A stretch of 64,000 nucleotides of DNA from Acidobacteriota bacterium (GTDB lineage Bacteria > Acidobacteriota > Thermoanaerobaculia > Multivoradales > Multivoraceae): contig QQVD01000034.1 in NCBI GenBank assembly GCA_003388555.1, forward strand, positions 62,001 through 126,000, read 5' to 3'. Shown in pieces: positions 1 through 9,693 of this stretch; positions within the stretch are counted from its first letter, which is position 1; the number at the start of each line of letters is the position of its first letter. The notes beneath the pieces were generated by a model. That model was not told the DNA's origin, did not search any database, and worked only from the letters and a program-made list of their open reading frames with translations. The position numbers and the translations under genes were made by a program.

Positions 1-632
1 GCGGGCAGCGCCCGGTGGCGGTGATCGCACCGCAGCGGGCGGCTCGCGTCCCAGCGGTCGGCGCGCAGGTCGGTGAGGACGGTGACGGGCGTCGCGGCCG
101 GGGCGGCGGGAGGATCGCCGCAGGGAGCGGCGCGCTGCGCGACGACCGCGTTGGGCGGCCGACTCTAGCAGCGCAGGGCGAGGCTGCCGATCGCGGGGGT
201 GGCCGCGACCGCAGCCCGGGAGCTCGAGCGGCGCACTGCGCGCAGCCCCGGCCTCTGGCGCGCCTCGGGAGTGGGAGTCCGGCGCGGGTTACACTCCGGA
301 GGAGCTCCGCAGGCCGACGCGGGCTCCGGAACTCGGGTGCGAGCGGCGGGCGCCTCCGCGGCCAGGCAGGAGCAACGGTCCGAGGGCGCCTGGGCACCGC
401 GGCGCGCGGCGCCGGACGTCGGTGACGTCCAGAGGCCGGGACGGGCGCCAGTGGACCACCACCCGGCGCTTGCCGCGCCTGCGCCAGCACGGCACCACCG
501 GTCGCGGCGACAGGACGCGCACCGCCGGCCAGCGCAGAACCGTTTGGTGGGCCGAGCACGAACAGTTCCGAGAATCGCCACGAGAAGCCACAACCAACGC
601 GGAGCCCGACAGGCGCCCGCAGGGAGATACAG
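1..632. other. Left-edge stretch without a supported gene
   Basis: I can support no gene here. On the minus strand, bases 1 to about 120 translate into a protein-like stretch (reading TVLTDLRADRWDAS), but an in-frame TAG lies upstream and no start codon follows it, so it is not called. Bases 430-632 hold the leader of the aldehyde dehydrogenase gene, ending in the ribosome binding site AGGGAG about eight bases before the ATG at 633. No tRNA or clear terminator was seen. Confidence 0.5.
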
Positions 633-2060
633 ATGAAGGAAGCTCTCCAGTTCTACATCGACGGCCAGTGGGTCGACCCCGTCACCCCGAAGACCCTCGA
701 CGTGATCAACCCGGCCACCGAGGAGGTCTACGGCCGGATCAGCCTCGGCAGCGCCGCCGACGTCGACAAGGCGGTGGCCGCTGCCCGCAAGGCGTTCGAT
801 TCGTTCTCGACCACCTCGCGCGAGCAGAGGATCGAGCTGCTCGGCAAGATCGTCGCCGCCTACCAGGCGCGGCTCGCCGACTTCGCCGCCACCATCTCGG
901 CCGAGATGGGCGCTCCCGCCTGGCTGGCCAAGGCGGCGCAGGCCCCGTCTGGCCTCGCTCACTTCGCCAACGCCCTCGAGGTGCTCAAGAGCTACGAGTT
1001 CGAGGAGGCGCAGGGCACCACTCTGGTGGTCAAGGAGCCGGTCGGTGTCTGCGGTCTGATCACGCCCTGGAACTGGCCGATCAACCAGATCGCCTGCAAG
1101 GTCGCACCGGCGCTCGCCGCCGGCTGCACGATGGTGCTGAAGCCGTCCGAGGTGGCGCCGCTCAACGCCATCCTGCTCGCCGAGGTGCTGCACGATGCCG
1201 GCGTGCCGGCGGGCGTGTTCAACCTGGTCAACGGTGACGGGCCGACGGTGGGCGCGGCGATCTCGGCGCACCCCGACATCGACATGGTCTCGTTCACCGG
1301 CTCGACGCGCGCCGGCCGCGAGGTCGCCAAGGCGGGAGCCGACTCGATCAAGCGGGTCGCCCAGGAGCTGGGCGGCAAGTCGGCCAACATCGTGCTCGAC
1401 GACGCCGACCTCGAGAAGGCGGTGGCGAGCGGCGTGCAGCAGTGCTTCATGAACTCCGGCCAGTCGTGCAACGCGCCGACCCGCATGTTCGTGCCGCGCG
1501 ACAAGCATGCCGAGGCGCTGGCCATCGCCAAGGCCGCTGCCGAGGGGACCGTGGTCGCGGCGCCGGACGCCGAGAAGGTCAACATCGGCCCGGTGGTCAG
1601 CGAGACGCAGTGGAAGAAGATCCAGGACCTGATCGCCAAGGGCATCGAGGAGGGCGCCGAGCTGGTCGCCGGCGGTCCCGGCAAGCCCGAGGGCCTGGAG
1701 AAGGGCTACTACGTCAAGCCGACGATCTTCGGCAACGTCAACAACGAGATGACGGTGGCGCGCGAGGAGATCTTCGGGCCGGTGCTGGTGATCATCCCGT
1801 ACGACGACGAGGAGGAGGCCATCCGCCTCGCCAACGACACCGTCTACGGGCTGTCGGGCTACGTGCAGAGCGGCGATGCGGCGCGCGCCCGTCGGGTCGC
1901 CTCGCGGCTGCGCACCGGCAACGTGCACATCAACGGCGCCGGCGCCGACTTCAAGGCGCCGTTCGGCGGCTACAAGCAGTCGGGCAACGGGCGCGAGTGG
2001 GGCGAGCACGGCTTCGAGGAGTTCCTCGAGGTCAAGGCGATCCTCGGGGGCGCCGCCTGA
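633..2060 (+). CDS. NAD(P)-dependent aldehyde dehydrogenase
   Basis: A 475-residue soluble enzyme of the aldehyde dehydrogenase superfamily, which oxidises aldehydes to acids with NAD(P). The full family layout is visible: the proline-tryptophan-asparagine segment TPWNWP near 145, the nucleotide-binding SFTGSTRAGREV, the general base Glu245 in AQELGGK, and the nucleophile Cys279 in NSGQSCNAPTR. The length is normal. An AGGGAG site supports the ATG start. A fumarylacetoacetase-family gene follows 73 bases downstream on the same strand, so the two may work in one aromatic or keto-acid degradation route. The substrate cannot be read from the sequence. Confidence 0.95.
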   Translation: MKEALQFYIDGQWVDPVTPKTLDVINPATEEVYGRISLGSAADVDKAVAAARKAFDSFSTTSREQRIELLGKIVAAYQARLADFAATISAEMGAPAWLAKAAQAPSGLAHFANALEVLKSYEFEEAQGTTLVVKEPVGVCGLITPWNWPINQIACKVAPALAAGCTMVLKPSEVAPLNAILLAEVLHDAGVPAGVFNLVNGDGPTVGAAISAHPDIDMVSFTGSTRAGREVAKAGADSIKRVAQELGGKSANIVLDDADLEKAVASGVQQCFMNSGQSCNAPTRMFVPRDKHAEALAIAKAAAEGTVVAAPDAEKVNIGPVVSETQWKKIQDLIAKGIEEGAELVAGGPGKPEGLEKGYYVKPTIFGNVNNEMTVAREEIFGPVLVIIPYDDEEEAIRLANDTVYGLSGYVQSGDAARARRVASRLRTGNVHINGAGADFKAPFGGYKQSGNGREWGEHGFEEFLEVKAILGGAA

Positions 2061-2133
2061 GCTCCGTCGGGCCGGCCGAGGACGGTGCTCGCCGCCGCCG
2101 GCCGGAGCGGCGGCAGCAGGGGCGGACCCGGCG

Positions 2134-2871
2134 ATGAAGAACGCCTTCCAGCCCCGCTGCCGCCCCAGCCTGTCGATCGTCGGCAGCTCGGATCGGTTTC
2201 CGGTCCGGCGCATCTACTGCGTCGGCCGGAACTACCGTGAGCACGCCCGCGAGATGGGTGACGACCCGTCGCGCGAGCCGCCCTTCTTCTTCTCCAAGCC
2301 GGCCGATGCGCTGCTCGAGCTGGCCGAGGGGGAAGGACAGGCGAAGCGCAATCGGGTGTTCTACCCGCCGCGCACGAAGCAGCTGCACCACGAGGTGGAG
2401 CTGGTCGCCGCTCTCGGGCGCGGCGGCTTCGAGATCGCCGCCGAGGTCGCGCTCGAGCACGTCTTCGCCTACGCCCTGGGCAACGACCTGACCCGCCGCG
2501 ACCTGCAGGCCGAGGCCAAGGAGAAGCGCCGGCCCTGGGATCTCGCCAAGGGCTTCGACGGTTCGGCGCTGTGCGGCCCGCTGCACGGCGTCGGTGAGAA
2601 CGGGCACCTGGAGGCGGGCCGGATCTGGCTCGAGGTGGCCGGCGAGCTGCGCCAGGAGGGCGACATCGGCGAGATGATCTGGTCGGTAGCCGAGATCGTC
2701 GCCGACCTCAGCACCTACGTGCGCCTGCACTGCGGCGATCTGATCTACACCGGGACGCCGGCGGGTGTCGGCGGGCTCGAGATCGGCGACAGCGTGCGCA
2801 GCGGCATCGAAGGCCTGGCGGAGATCGAGTTCCAGATCGTCGAGCCGCAGGCGGCCGAAGCCCCTGCCTGA
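2134..2871 (+). CDS. Fumarylacetoacetate hydrolase family protein
   Basis: A 245-residue FAH-family protein. Members hydrolyse or decarboxylate beta-diketo acids using a divalent metal. Visible hallmarks are the N-terminal IYCVGRNYREHAREMG, the FFFSKPADALL segment, the metal-binding HHEVELVAALG (Glu-x-Glu), NDLTRRDLQ with the third acidic ligand, and the C-terminal GDLIYTGTPAGVGGLEIGD. The ATG at 2134 is chosen because the family block starts about 30 residues later; the frame is open further upstream, but that part overlaps the aldehyde dehydrogenase gene. It ends four bases before the convergent decarboxylase gene. It could be an acylpyruvase or a 2-hydroxyhepta-2,4-diene-1,7-dioate isomerase-type enzyme; these cannot be separated by eye. 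Confidence 0.92.
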   Translation: MKNAFQPRCRPSLSIVGSSDRFPVRRIYCVGRNYREHAREMGDDPSREPPFFFSKPADALLELAEGEGQAKRNRVFYPPRTKQLHHEVELVAALGRGGFEIAAEVALEHVFAYALGNDLTRRDLQAEAKEKRRPWDLAKGFDGSALCGPLHGVGENGHLEAGRIWLEVAGELRQEGDIGEMIWSVAEIVADLSTYVRLHCGDLIYTGTPAGVGGLEIGDSVRSGIEGLAEIEFQIVEPQAAEAPA

Positions 2872-2875
2872 CGCC

Positions 2876-4282
2876 TCACAGGCATCGTCCGAGGATCGTC
2901 GCGATGCGTTCGATCCACGCTTCGTGCTGCGGCTTCATCAGACACGAGCGCAGGCAGGCCACCGAGACCCCGTCGCTGGGTCGCAGATCGGGCCAACGCG
3001 CCTCGACCAGCGGCGCCGGCACTTCGATGAGCGCCAGGTGTAGGCCCTCTTCGGCGGCGCGACGGAAGACGTGACGTGAGGCCTCGGCGGTGTCTTCCGC
3101 GCTCGCCTGACGCGGAGCGAAGACGACGATGTCGAGCTCCGGCTCGAGCAGCACCCGCCAGCGCCCGTCGGCGCCGAGACGCCGGTGCAGCTCGAGGGCG
3201 GCGCGGCGGCAGGCCGCGAGGCCATCAGCGAACGGTCCACCGGGCACCGGCGGCAGCACCTGGTGGGTGGCCCACAGTGCCACCGCGGCCGCCCCGGCGC
3301 GCGAGCACTCGAGACTGATCTCGCCGAGGTGCAGCTCCTGCGAGCTGAAGTAGGTGTAGGGCGAGTCGTGCCGGTAGTGGCGGCCGACCTCCGGGTCGGC
3401 GAAGAGCACCGCGCCGCAGCCGTACGGCTGCAGGCCGTGCTTGTGGGGGTCGATGACGACCGAGTCGGCCCTGCCGATCGCCGCGAAGGCCGCACGAGTG
3501 GGCTGCGGCAGCTCCTCGGCGTCGCGCAGCAGCGTGAAGTAGCCGCCGTACGCGGCGTCGACGTGCAGGCGGGCTCCTGCCTCGCGGCAGAGCTCGTGCA
3601 CGGCGTCGATCGGGTCGACGGCGCCGTAGCCGGTGGTGCCGGCGGTGGCGACCACGCAGCCGACGTCGCCGGCGGCGAGCCGTCGCTGCAGTGCCGCGAG
3701 GTCGATGCGGCCGTTCGAGTCGGAGGCGACGCTGTCGAACGGCAGTCCGAGCACCGCCGAGATCCGGGCGTGGGTGTAGTGGGCCTGGTCGGAGGCGAGC
3801 ACGGTGCGCCCCGGGTGCTCGCGGCCGGCCACCCAGAGCGCCTCGAGGTTGGCCACCGTGCCGCCCGAGGTGAGGTGGCCAAGATGATCTCGCCAACCCA
3901 GCATGCGCGCCAGATCGGACACCGCTTCGCGCTCCATGCGCGACGAGGCGCGTCCGCCGTCCAGGGCGTGGTTGTTGGGGTTGACGGTCAGCGCCAGGGC
4001 GTAGGCGAGGCGCGCCACAGGGTGCGGCGGCTTGAGCATCTGCCCGGCGTAGAGCGGATGGTGGTAGGGGTAGTTGTCCTCGAGCCGTGTGGCAGTGCGC
4101 TCGAGAGCCTGCAGCACCGAGGCGGGATCGATCTCGTGGCTGGCGGAGACCGCGGGCGTGCACTCGTCGAGCGCGGCGTCCGGCCGCAGCCGCCGCGCCA
4201 GGCCCTGCGCCGCCTTCGCCAGTGCCGACAGCTCGGCTTCGCTCCAGCCGAGCTCCGCTGCGGCTGCGTCGTCCGCGTCCAC
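2876..4282 (-). CDS. PLP-dependent group II amino acid decarboxylase
   Basis: A 468-residue fold-type I PLP enzyme of the glutamate/aromatic amino acid decarboxylase group. Seen are YHHPLYAGQMLKPPHP (substrate-side N-terminal segment), SGGTVANLEAL (phosphate-binding region), ATAGTTGYGAVDPID, HVDAAYGGYF with the Asp that binds the pyridine nitrogen, and the Schiff-base Lys281 in DPHKHGLQPYG. It starts at a GTG two bases after the stop of the upstream SDR gene, so the two are almost certainly co-transcribed and translationally coupled. The substrate (tyrosine, tryptophan, DOPA or another amino acid) is not determined. A second, distant member of the family lies at 47743-49149. Confidence 0.93.
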   Translation of the reverse strand: MDADDAAAAELGWSEAELSALAKAAQGLARRLRPDAALDECTPAVSASHEIDPASVLQALERTATRLEDNYPYHHPLYAGQMLKPPHPVARLAYALALTVNPNNHALDGGRASSRMEREAVSDLARMLGWRDHLGHLTSGGTVANLEALWVAGREHPGRTVLASDQAHYTHARISAVLGLPFDSVASDSNGRIDLAALQRRLAAGDVGCVVATAGTTGYGAVDPIDAVHELCREAGARLHVDAAYGGYFTLLRDAEELPQPTRAAFAAIGRADSVVIDPHKHGLQPYGCGAVLFADPEVGRHYRHDSPYTYFSSQELHLGEISLECSRAGAAAVALWATHQVLPPVPGGPFADGLAACRRAALELHRRLGADGRWRVLLEPELDIVVFAPRQASAEDTAEASRHVFRRAAEEGLHLALIEVPAPLVEARWPDLRPSDGVSVACLRSCLMKPQHEAWIERIATILGRCL

Positions 4283-4284
4283 GC

Positions 4285-5325
4285 TCAGCCCTCGTCGCCC
4301 TGTGGTTCGTCGCCGTGCACGCCATCGCCGCCGGCCGCGACCTCGAAGTGGCCCTGCTGCTGCAGCGCCTCGACGAAGGCCGGGTCGTAGACCGCCTCGG
4401 GCTGGGCCCGCACCAGCCGGTCGAGGGCCACCGCGTCGTCGCCGACCAGGATCCGCCAGCGCCCGGCGCGCACTCCGTCGAGGATGATGCGCGCCGCCTT
4501 CTCGGCGTCGAGCGGCGCCTGGTCGCGGAACTCGGTGGCGCGTTGGTGCGTCGCCTGGCGCACCTCATCGTCGCTGAGCGCCGCGGCGGCGCCGTCCTGC
4601 AGCTCGAGCCGGTGGCGGGCCCGGGCGACCTGCGCCGCGTCCATCTCCAGCGGTTCCGAGTGCCCGAGCACCCGCCCGGTGTTGAAGGCGATCTCGGTTC
4701 CGATGTGTCCCGGCATCACCACCGAGACGCGCACGTGCGGGGCGTGCAGGCGCAGGTCGGTGAGCAGCGCCTCGCTGAAGCCGCGCACCGCGAACTTGGC
4801 GGCGCTGTAGGCGGTGTGCGGGGTGTGCGGGCCGAGGCTGGCCCAGAAGCCGTTGACGCTGCTGACGTTCACCAGATGGCCGTTCTCGGAGCGCATCAGC
4901 GCCGGCAGGAAGACCCGGGTGCCGAGGTAGACACCGCGCCAGCAGACGTCGAAGGTGCGCTCCCACTCGTCACGGTCGTCGGCGACCAGGCTGCCGCCAC
5001 CGCCGATCCCGGCGTTGTTGAACAGCAGGTCGACGCTGTCGCGGCCGAGCTCACTGAGCGCCGCGTCGCGGAAGGCGACGAGGTCGTCCTCGCGGGTGAC
5101 GTCGCAGCGCGCCGTGCTGACGCCGATCTCGTGCCCCGCCGCGCGCGCCGCCGCCAGCGCCGCCTCGCGGCTGTGCTCGAGCGGCTCGCGCTGGATGTCG
5201 CACAGGGCCAGGTGACAGCCCTCGGCGGCGAGCAGCCGCGCCAGCTCGCGCCCCATGCCGCAGCCGGCACCGGTGATCGCGGCGAGCCGGCCTCGGTACG
5301 AGCGCTCGGCACTGGCTTCGTTCAC
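4285..5325 (-). CDS. SDR family NAD(P)-dependent oxidoreductase
   Basis: A classical short-chain dehydrogenase of 346 residues, about 80 longer than a minimal SDR because of a C-terminal extension. Visible are the cofactor loop TGAGCGMGRELA, NNAGIGGGG, the Ser region VNVSSVNG and the catalytic Tyr173-x3-Lys177 (YSAAK), followed by VVMPGHIGTEI. The GTG at 5325 is chosen because GGGGAGG sits five bases upstream; the frame stays open further upstream but loses SDR character. The C-terminal part (about 250-346) is acidic and probably carries a substrate-specific lid. First gene of a two-gene unit with the decarboxylase, so it may act on the aldehyde or ketone derived from that enzyme's substrate (inference). 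Confidence 0.9.
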   Translation of the reverse strand: MNEASAERSYRGRLAAITGAGCGMGRELARLLAAEGCHLALCDIQREPLEHSREAALAAARAAGHEIGVSTARCDVTREDDLVAFRDAALSELGRDSVDLLFNNAGIGGGGSLVADDRDEWERTFDVCWRGVYLGTRVFLPALMRSENGHLVNVSSVNGFWASLGPHTPHTAYSAAKFAVRGFSEALLTDLRLHAPHVRVSVVMPGHIGTEIAFNTGRVLGHSEPLEMDAAQVARARHRLELQDGAAAALSDDEVRQATHQRATEFRDQAPLDAEKAARIILDGVRAGRWRILVGDDAVALDRLVRAQPEAVYDPAFVEALQQQGHFEVAAGGDGVHGDEPQGDEG

Positions 5326-5692
5326 GTCGACCTCCCCTTCGGTGGCTGCGGCCTTGCGAGCCGCATCGCTGCGGCAGCTTAGCCCGGAGGCGTTCACGGA
5401 CGCCGTCGCGAGATCCTGGAGGCGTGCCCGTGGCGGCCACCACGGAGCCTGCGGTGCCGAGGCGGTGCTCGAAGGACGCCGCCGGCGCCGGCGTCCAGAG
5501 GACCGCCGGACGGGATTCCTCTGCGGGCGCAGCCGGTGGCTCATCGAGAGACCGAGCCAGCCGCCTCTGGAAACCCGCCGATGGAGTCCGTCTCCCGCAG
5601 AGCCAGTCGACCAGACAGCGATCAGCAAGTCGAGAGGTGACGGCAGGCGGAGGCGCGATCGCCGCCGCGAGCCGGGAGGGAGGCGGACCAGC
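5326..5692. other. Divergent intergenic region
   Basis: 367 bases between the divergent SDR and S41 peptidase genes. It must hold both promoters, but no convincing -35/-10 pair or operator is recognisable in this GC-rich stretch. The only clear signal is the purine-rich GGGAGGGAGG just before the peptidase ATG. Confidence 0.4.
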
Positions 5693-7612
5693 ATGCGGAG
5701 GGTGTGGGGCGCGCAGCGAGGAGACCGGGGCGGCGGAGGCCAGGCCCGCCTCGGCCGCGACGAGCTGACGCGCCTGGTCGGCATCCTGCGACTCGCCTTC
5801 TCCGAAGTCCGGGTCGGCGCCTCGCGCGAGGACGCCGTCGCCGAGCTCGATCTGATCTCTCGCCGGCCCGGAGTGCTGCCGGCGCGATCGCCGGCCGATC
5901 CCCTCGACGACGCCCGGCTCGATGCGCTGGCCGACCGCCTCGTCGAGATGGTGGCGGGGCTGGGCGACCCGCACACCCGGCTGACCCTCGCCGCCGCCGG
6001 GGCCGTCGGTGCCCTGGCTCTGCCGTTCCGGGTCGACCGCGACGAGGCAGGAGCGCTGCGCTGCATCGCGGCGACGAGCGAGACGTGGCTCGACGCCGCG
6101 CCGCCACCGGGCGTCCGCCTCACCCACTGGAACGGCGTCGCCGTCGAGCGCGTCGTGGCGGAGCTGGCGCTGCGCGGTTGCGGCGGCGAGCGCGCCGCTC
6201 TCCACCGCCTCACCCGTCGAACCCGGGCCGAGGGCGCTCCTCCGCGCGAGGACTGGGTCTGCGTGACCTACCGCGACGCAGCGGGTGGAGTGGGAGAGTG
6301 GAGAGGCGCCTGGACGGCCGGTCCAGCGCCGGCGGGGACCGGCGCGGCCAGGGGGGCTGCTGCCGCGATGCGCACACCGCCGGGCGACGCCGGATCCGAG
6401 CCGGAGCTCCGGCGCCGGGGATCCTGCGCCGGATTCGAGCCGATCGCGCGCGGCGCCGGATGGACCCTCTGGCGATGCAGCGAGACGCCGGGATGGATCG
6501 TCGCCCGCCTGGCGCGCATCGAGGACGGCGGCGCCACCGGCCGTCTCGCCGCGACAGTGCGCCAGCTCGCGGCTGCGGCCGTCGTGCTCGACCTGCGCGG
6601 CAACCCGGGCGGCGGTGTTGCCTCACTCGAGCCGCTGCTCGACCTGTTCGAGGGCCGTGCTGGCGACGCCGCGCCGGCGCCACGTCCCGCCTTCCAGTTC
6701 CGCGACACGGCGCTGCTGCGCCGGCTGCTGGTGGCCCGGCCCGGTTGGCGCGCCTGGGCCGAGGACGGCGGGCAGGGTCATCTCGCGGCGCTCCCCCTCG
6801 ATGGTGAGTCGGAGCCGCAGAGTCGTCGCGGTAGTCGGAGCCGTCAGAACGGGTCGGCTGAGGGCCGTCGGCCGCGGCTCGCCGCCATCCTGGTCGACGC
6901 GTGCACCTGGAGCGCCGCCGAGATCCTCGCCGCCATCCTGCGCCGGCACACCGGGGCGCCGGTGGTCGGACCGATCGTTCGCACCGCGGGGGCGACCGCC
7001 AACGTCTGGGCGCATCCCACCCTGCAGGACCTGGCACCGAACTGGATCGAGAGCCTCGATGCCGCCGCTGAGTCGTCGGCCCTGCCGCGGGCGCTGGCGT
7101 GCTGGGCGCGGCGTCTCGGCGGCGGCGAGGCGCGCGAGCTGGAGCCGGGACGACGCTGGGTGATCGCACGGCGCGCCGCTCCGCCGGTGCTCGCCGAGTG
7201 GGAGTGCGAGCGACACCGGCAGACGGCGCGAGCGGCGCGGCCGGGTGCGCTGGTGCTGTTCGATCGTGCGCGCCCGGTGTGGCCGCACCTGCCGGGACGC
7301 TGTGGTCTCCAGTTCGGAGTGCGGCGCGCGGTGCTGCCGGACGCCGGCGGCTGGCACCCGTTGGGTGCGGTGCCGGTCGATCTCGTGGTCTCGCAGCGGG
7401 ACGCGGCCGACCGTGCGGAGCTCTGGCGCTGGTCGGTCGACCAACTGGCGGCCGAACAGACCGGGAAGCACCCCAACGCTCTTCACAGTGCCCGACGATC
7501 TCGGCGTGCCGACGAAGGGTCGCGCACGCAACGCCCCGGACGCTCGATGCGGCCGGTTCCACGTAGACCGACGGGCGCCTCACGTCCGTCTTCCAGGGAG
7601 ACACTGAGATGA
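5693..7612 (+). CDS. S41 family peptidase (tail-specific protease-like)
   Basis: A 639-residue protein with the S41 (C-terminal processing peptidase) core. Asp300 opens DLRGNPGGG, the family's typical strand and oxyanion region. ACTWSAAEILAAIL carries the expected nucleophile Ser407 and the conserved Glu410, followed by GAPVVGPIVRTAG. The ATG at 5693 is preceded by GGGAGGGAGG. No signal peptide or PDZ domain is evident, and Arg/Gly/Pro-rich loops interrupt the fold near 215-250 and 365-390. The last 60 or so residues after DQLAAEQTG are Arg/Ser-rich and unlike a folded domain. The stop overlaps the next start (ATGA). Specificity and cell location are unknown. Confidence 0.75.
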   Translation: MRRVWGAQRGDRGGGGQARLGRDELTRLVGILRLAFSEVRVGASREDAVAELDLISRRPGVLPARSPADPLDDARLDALADRLVEMVAGLGDPHTRLTLAAAGAVGALALPFRVDRDEAGALRCIAATSETWLDAAPPPGVRLTHWNGVAVERVVAELALRGCGGERAALHRLTRRTRAEGAPPREDWVCVTYRDAAGGVGEWRGAWTAGPAPAGTGAARGAAAAMRTPPGDAGSEPELRRRGSCAGFEPIARGAGWTLWRCSETPGWIVARLARIEDGGATGRLAATVRQLAAAAVVLDLRGNPGGGVASLEPLLDLFEGRAGDAAPAPRPAFQFRDTALLRRLLVARPGWRAWAEDGGQGHLAALPLDGESEPQSRRGSRSRQNGSAEGRRPRLAAILVDACTWSAAEILAAILRRHTGAPVVGPIVRTAGATANVWAHPTLQDLAPNWIESLDAAAESSALPRALACWARRLGGGEARELEPGRRWVIARRAAPPVLAEWECERHRQTARAARPGALVLFDRARPVWPHLPGRCGLQFGVRRAVLPDAGGWHPLGAVPVDLVVSQRDAADRAELWRWSVDQLAAEQTGKHPNALHSARRSRRADEGSRTQRPGRSMRPVPRRPTGASRPSSRETLR

Positions 7613-8025
7613 TCCACGATGTCGCCTCGACCAGAGACCACCGGGAAGGCACCGCCGGGTTCGAGCAGCCGCCGATGCGGCACAGCGAGACGCGCCGGGA
7701 GGGCTTCGACCGTCATCCGCGCCGCGACCAGGTCGACTTCCCCTACATGGCGATCAAGATCTTCTCGGACTTCGGCCGCGAGGCCCGCAAGCCGCTGGCG
7801 GCCGGTGGCATCGAAGCGCTGCGGCCCTTCTGGGAGCGCATCGAGGAGCTGGTGGCCAGTGGTGAGCTCGACGTCGCCCTGGCCCGCCGCTGCACCCTGG
7901 CAGCGGCGCGCAACGCCCGCCGCCTCGCCGGTGCGGCGCGGGTGCTCGAGGCGTGGCACGTCAGCGAGGCGGTGCACCAGGTGCGCGCCGAGGCACGCGG
8001 CGTCGCCGGCGTGCTCTGTCGCTGA
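7609..8025 (+). CDS. Small protein coupled to the S41 peptidase
   Basis: A 138-residue protein I do not recognise. Its ATG overlaps the TGA of the peptidase gene (ATGA), so the two are translationally coupled and probably act together. The first 45 residues are polar and charged. From about residue 46 (MAIKIFSDFG) onward it looks like a compact, mostly helical soluble domain, with helices around ALRPFWERIEELVASGEL and LAAAARNARRLAGAARVLEAWH. No signal peptide, membrane segment, Cys pair or known motif is visible. A substrate or regulator of the upstream peptidase is one possibility, based on position only. Confidence 0.6.
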   Translation: MIHDVASTRDHREGTAGFEQPPMRHSETRREGFDRHPRRDQVDFPYMAIKIFSDFGREARKPLAAGGIEALRPFWERIEELVASGELDVALARRCTLAAARNARRLAGAARVLEAWHVSEAVHQVRAEARGVAGVLCR

Positions 8026-8067
8026 GCGGCCTCCGCTGGGCAGCCTCCGCTGAGCAGCCTCCGCTGA
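8026..8067. repeat. Three 14-bp tandem repeats
   Basis: Three consecutive 14-base units starting at 8026, 8040 and 8054, consensus GCAGCCTCCGCTGA. Units 2 and 3 are identical, and unit 1 differs at two positions. The array begins directly after the stop codon at 8023-8025, and a degenerate partial copy follows to about 8090. No function is apparent; replication slippage is the simplest origin. Confidence 0.85.
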
Positions 8068-8108
8068 GCTGCCGAGCAGCCGCCGAGCTGTTCGACCCGG
8101 CCCGACGC

Positions 8109-8160
8109 GGATGGCGCGCGCCGCGAACCGCGGTGCGCGCCATCCCGTCGCGCCTTTCTC
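8109..8160 (+). terminator. Strong hairpin, likely intrinsic terminator
   Basis: Bases 8109-8125 (GGATGGCGCGCGCCGCG) pair with 8129-8145 through a three-base AAC loop. Sixteen of 17 pairs are Watson-Crick and the remaining one is G-T. A pyrimidine-rich stretch with TTTCTC follows at 8151-8160. It lies between the S41/small-protein unit and the sigma-54 activator and probably ends the upstream transcript. The weak U-tract leaves an attenuator or mRNA-stability role open. Confidence 0.6.
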
Positions 8161-8220
8161 GACCGCCCTCTCGGGTACCATCGCCTCGCCGCTTTTCCCC
8201 CGCGGCGAGGGAGAGGTCCT

Positions 8221-9669
<1,449 letters not shown>

Positions 9670-9693
9670 CGTCGCCGGCTCCTGCCGGGCGCC

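Noticed and set aside
1-170. Protein-like minus-strand reading at the left edge
   Set aside because: An in-frame TAG lies upstream, and there is no ATG, GTG or TTG after it, so no gene can be called from this window.
165-2213. Long minus-strand open frame opposite the aldehyde dehydrogenase
   Set aside because: It reads as a Leu/Gly/Arg/His-rich mirror of a well-supported enzyme gene, which is typical of antisense frames in GC-rich DNA.
9670-9693. Bidirectional terminator between the sigma-54 activator and the kinase
   Set aside because: Only a five-pair stem (CCGGC/GCCGG at 9675-9688) without a T-tract is present; too weak to call.
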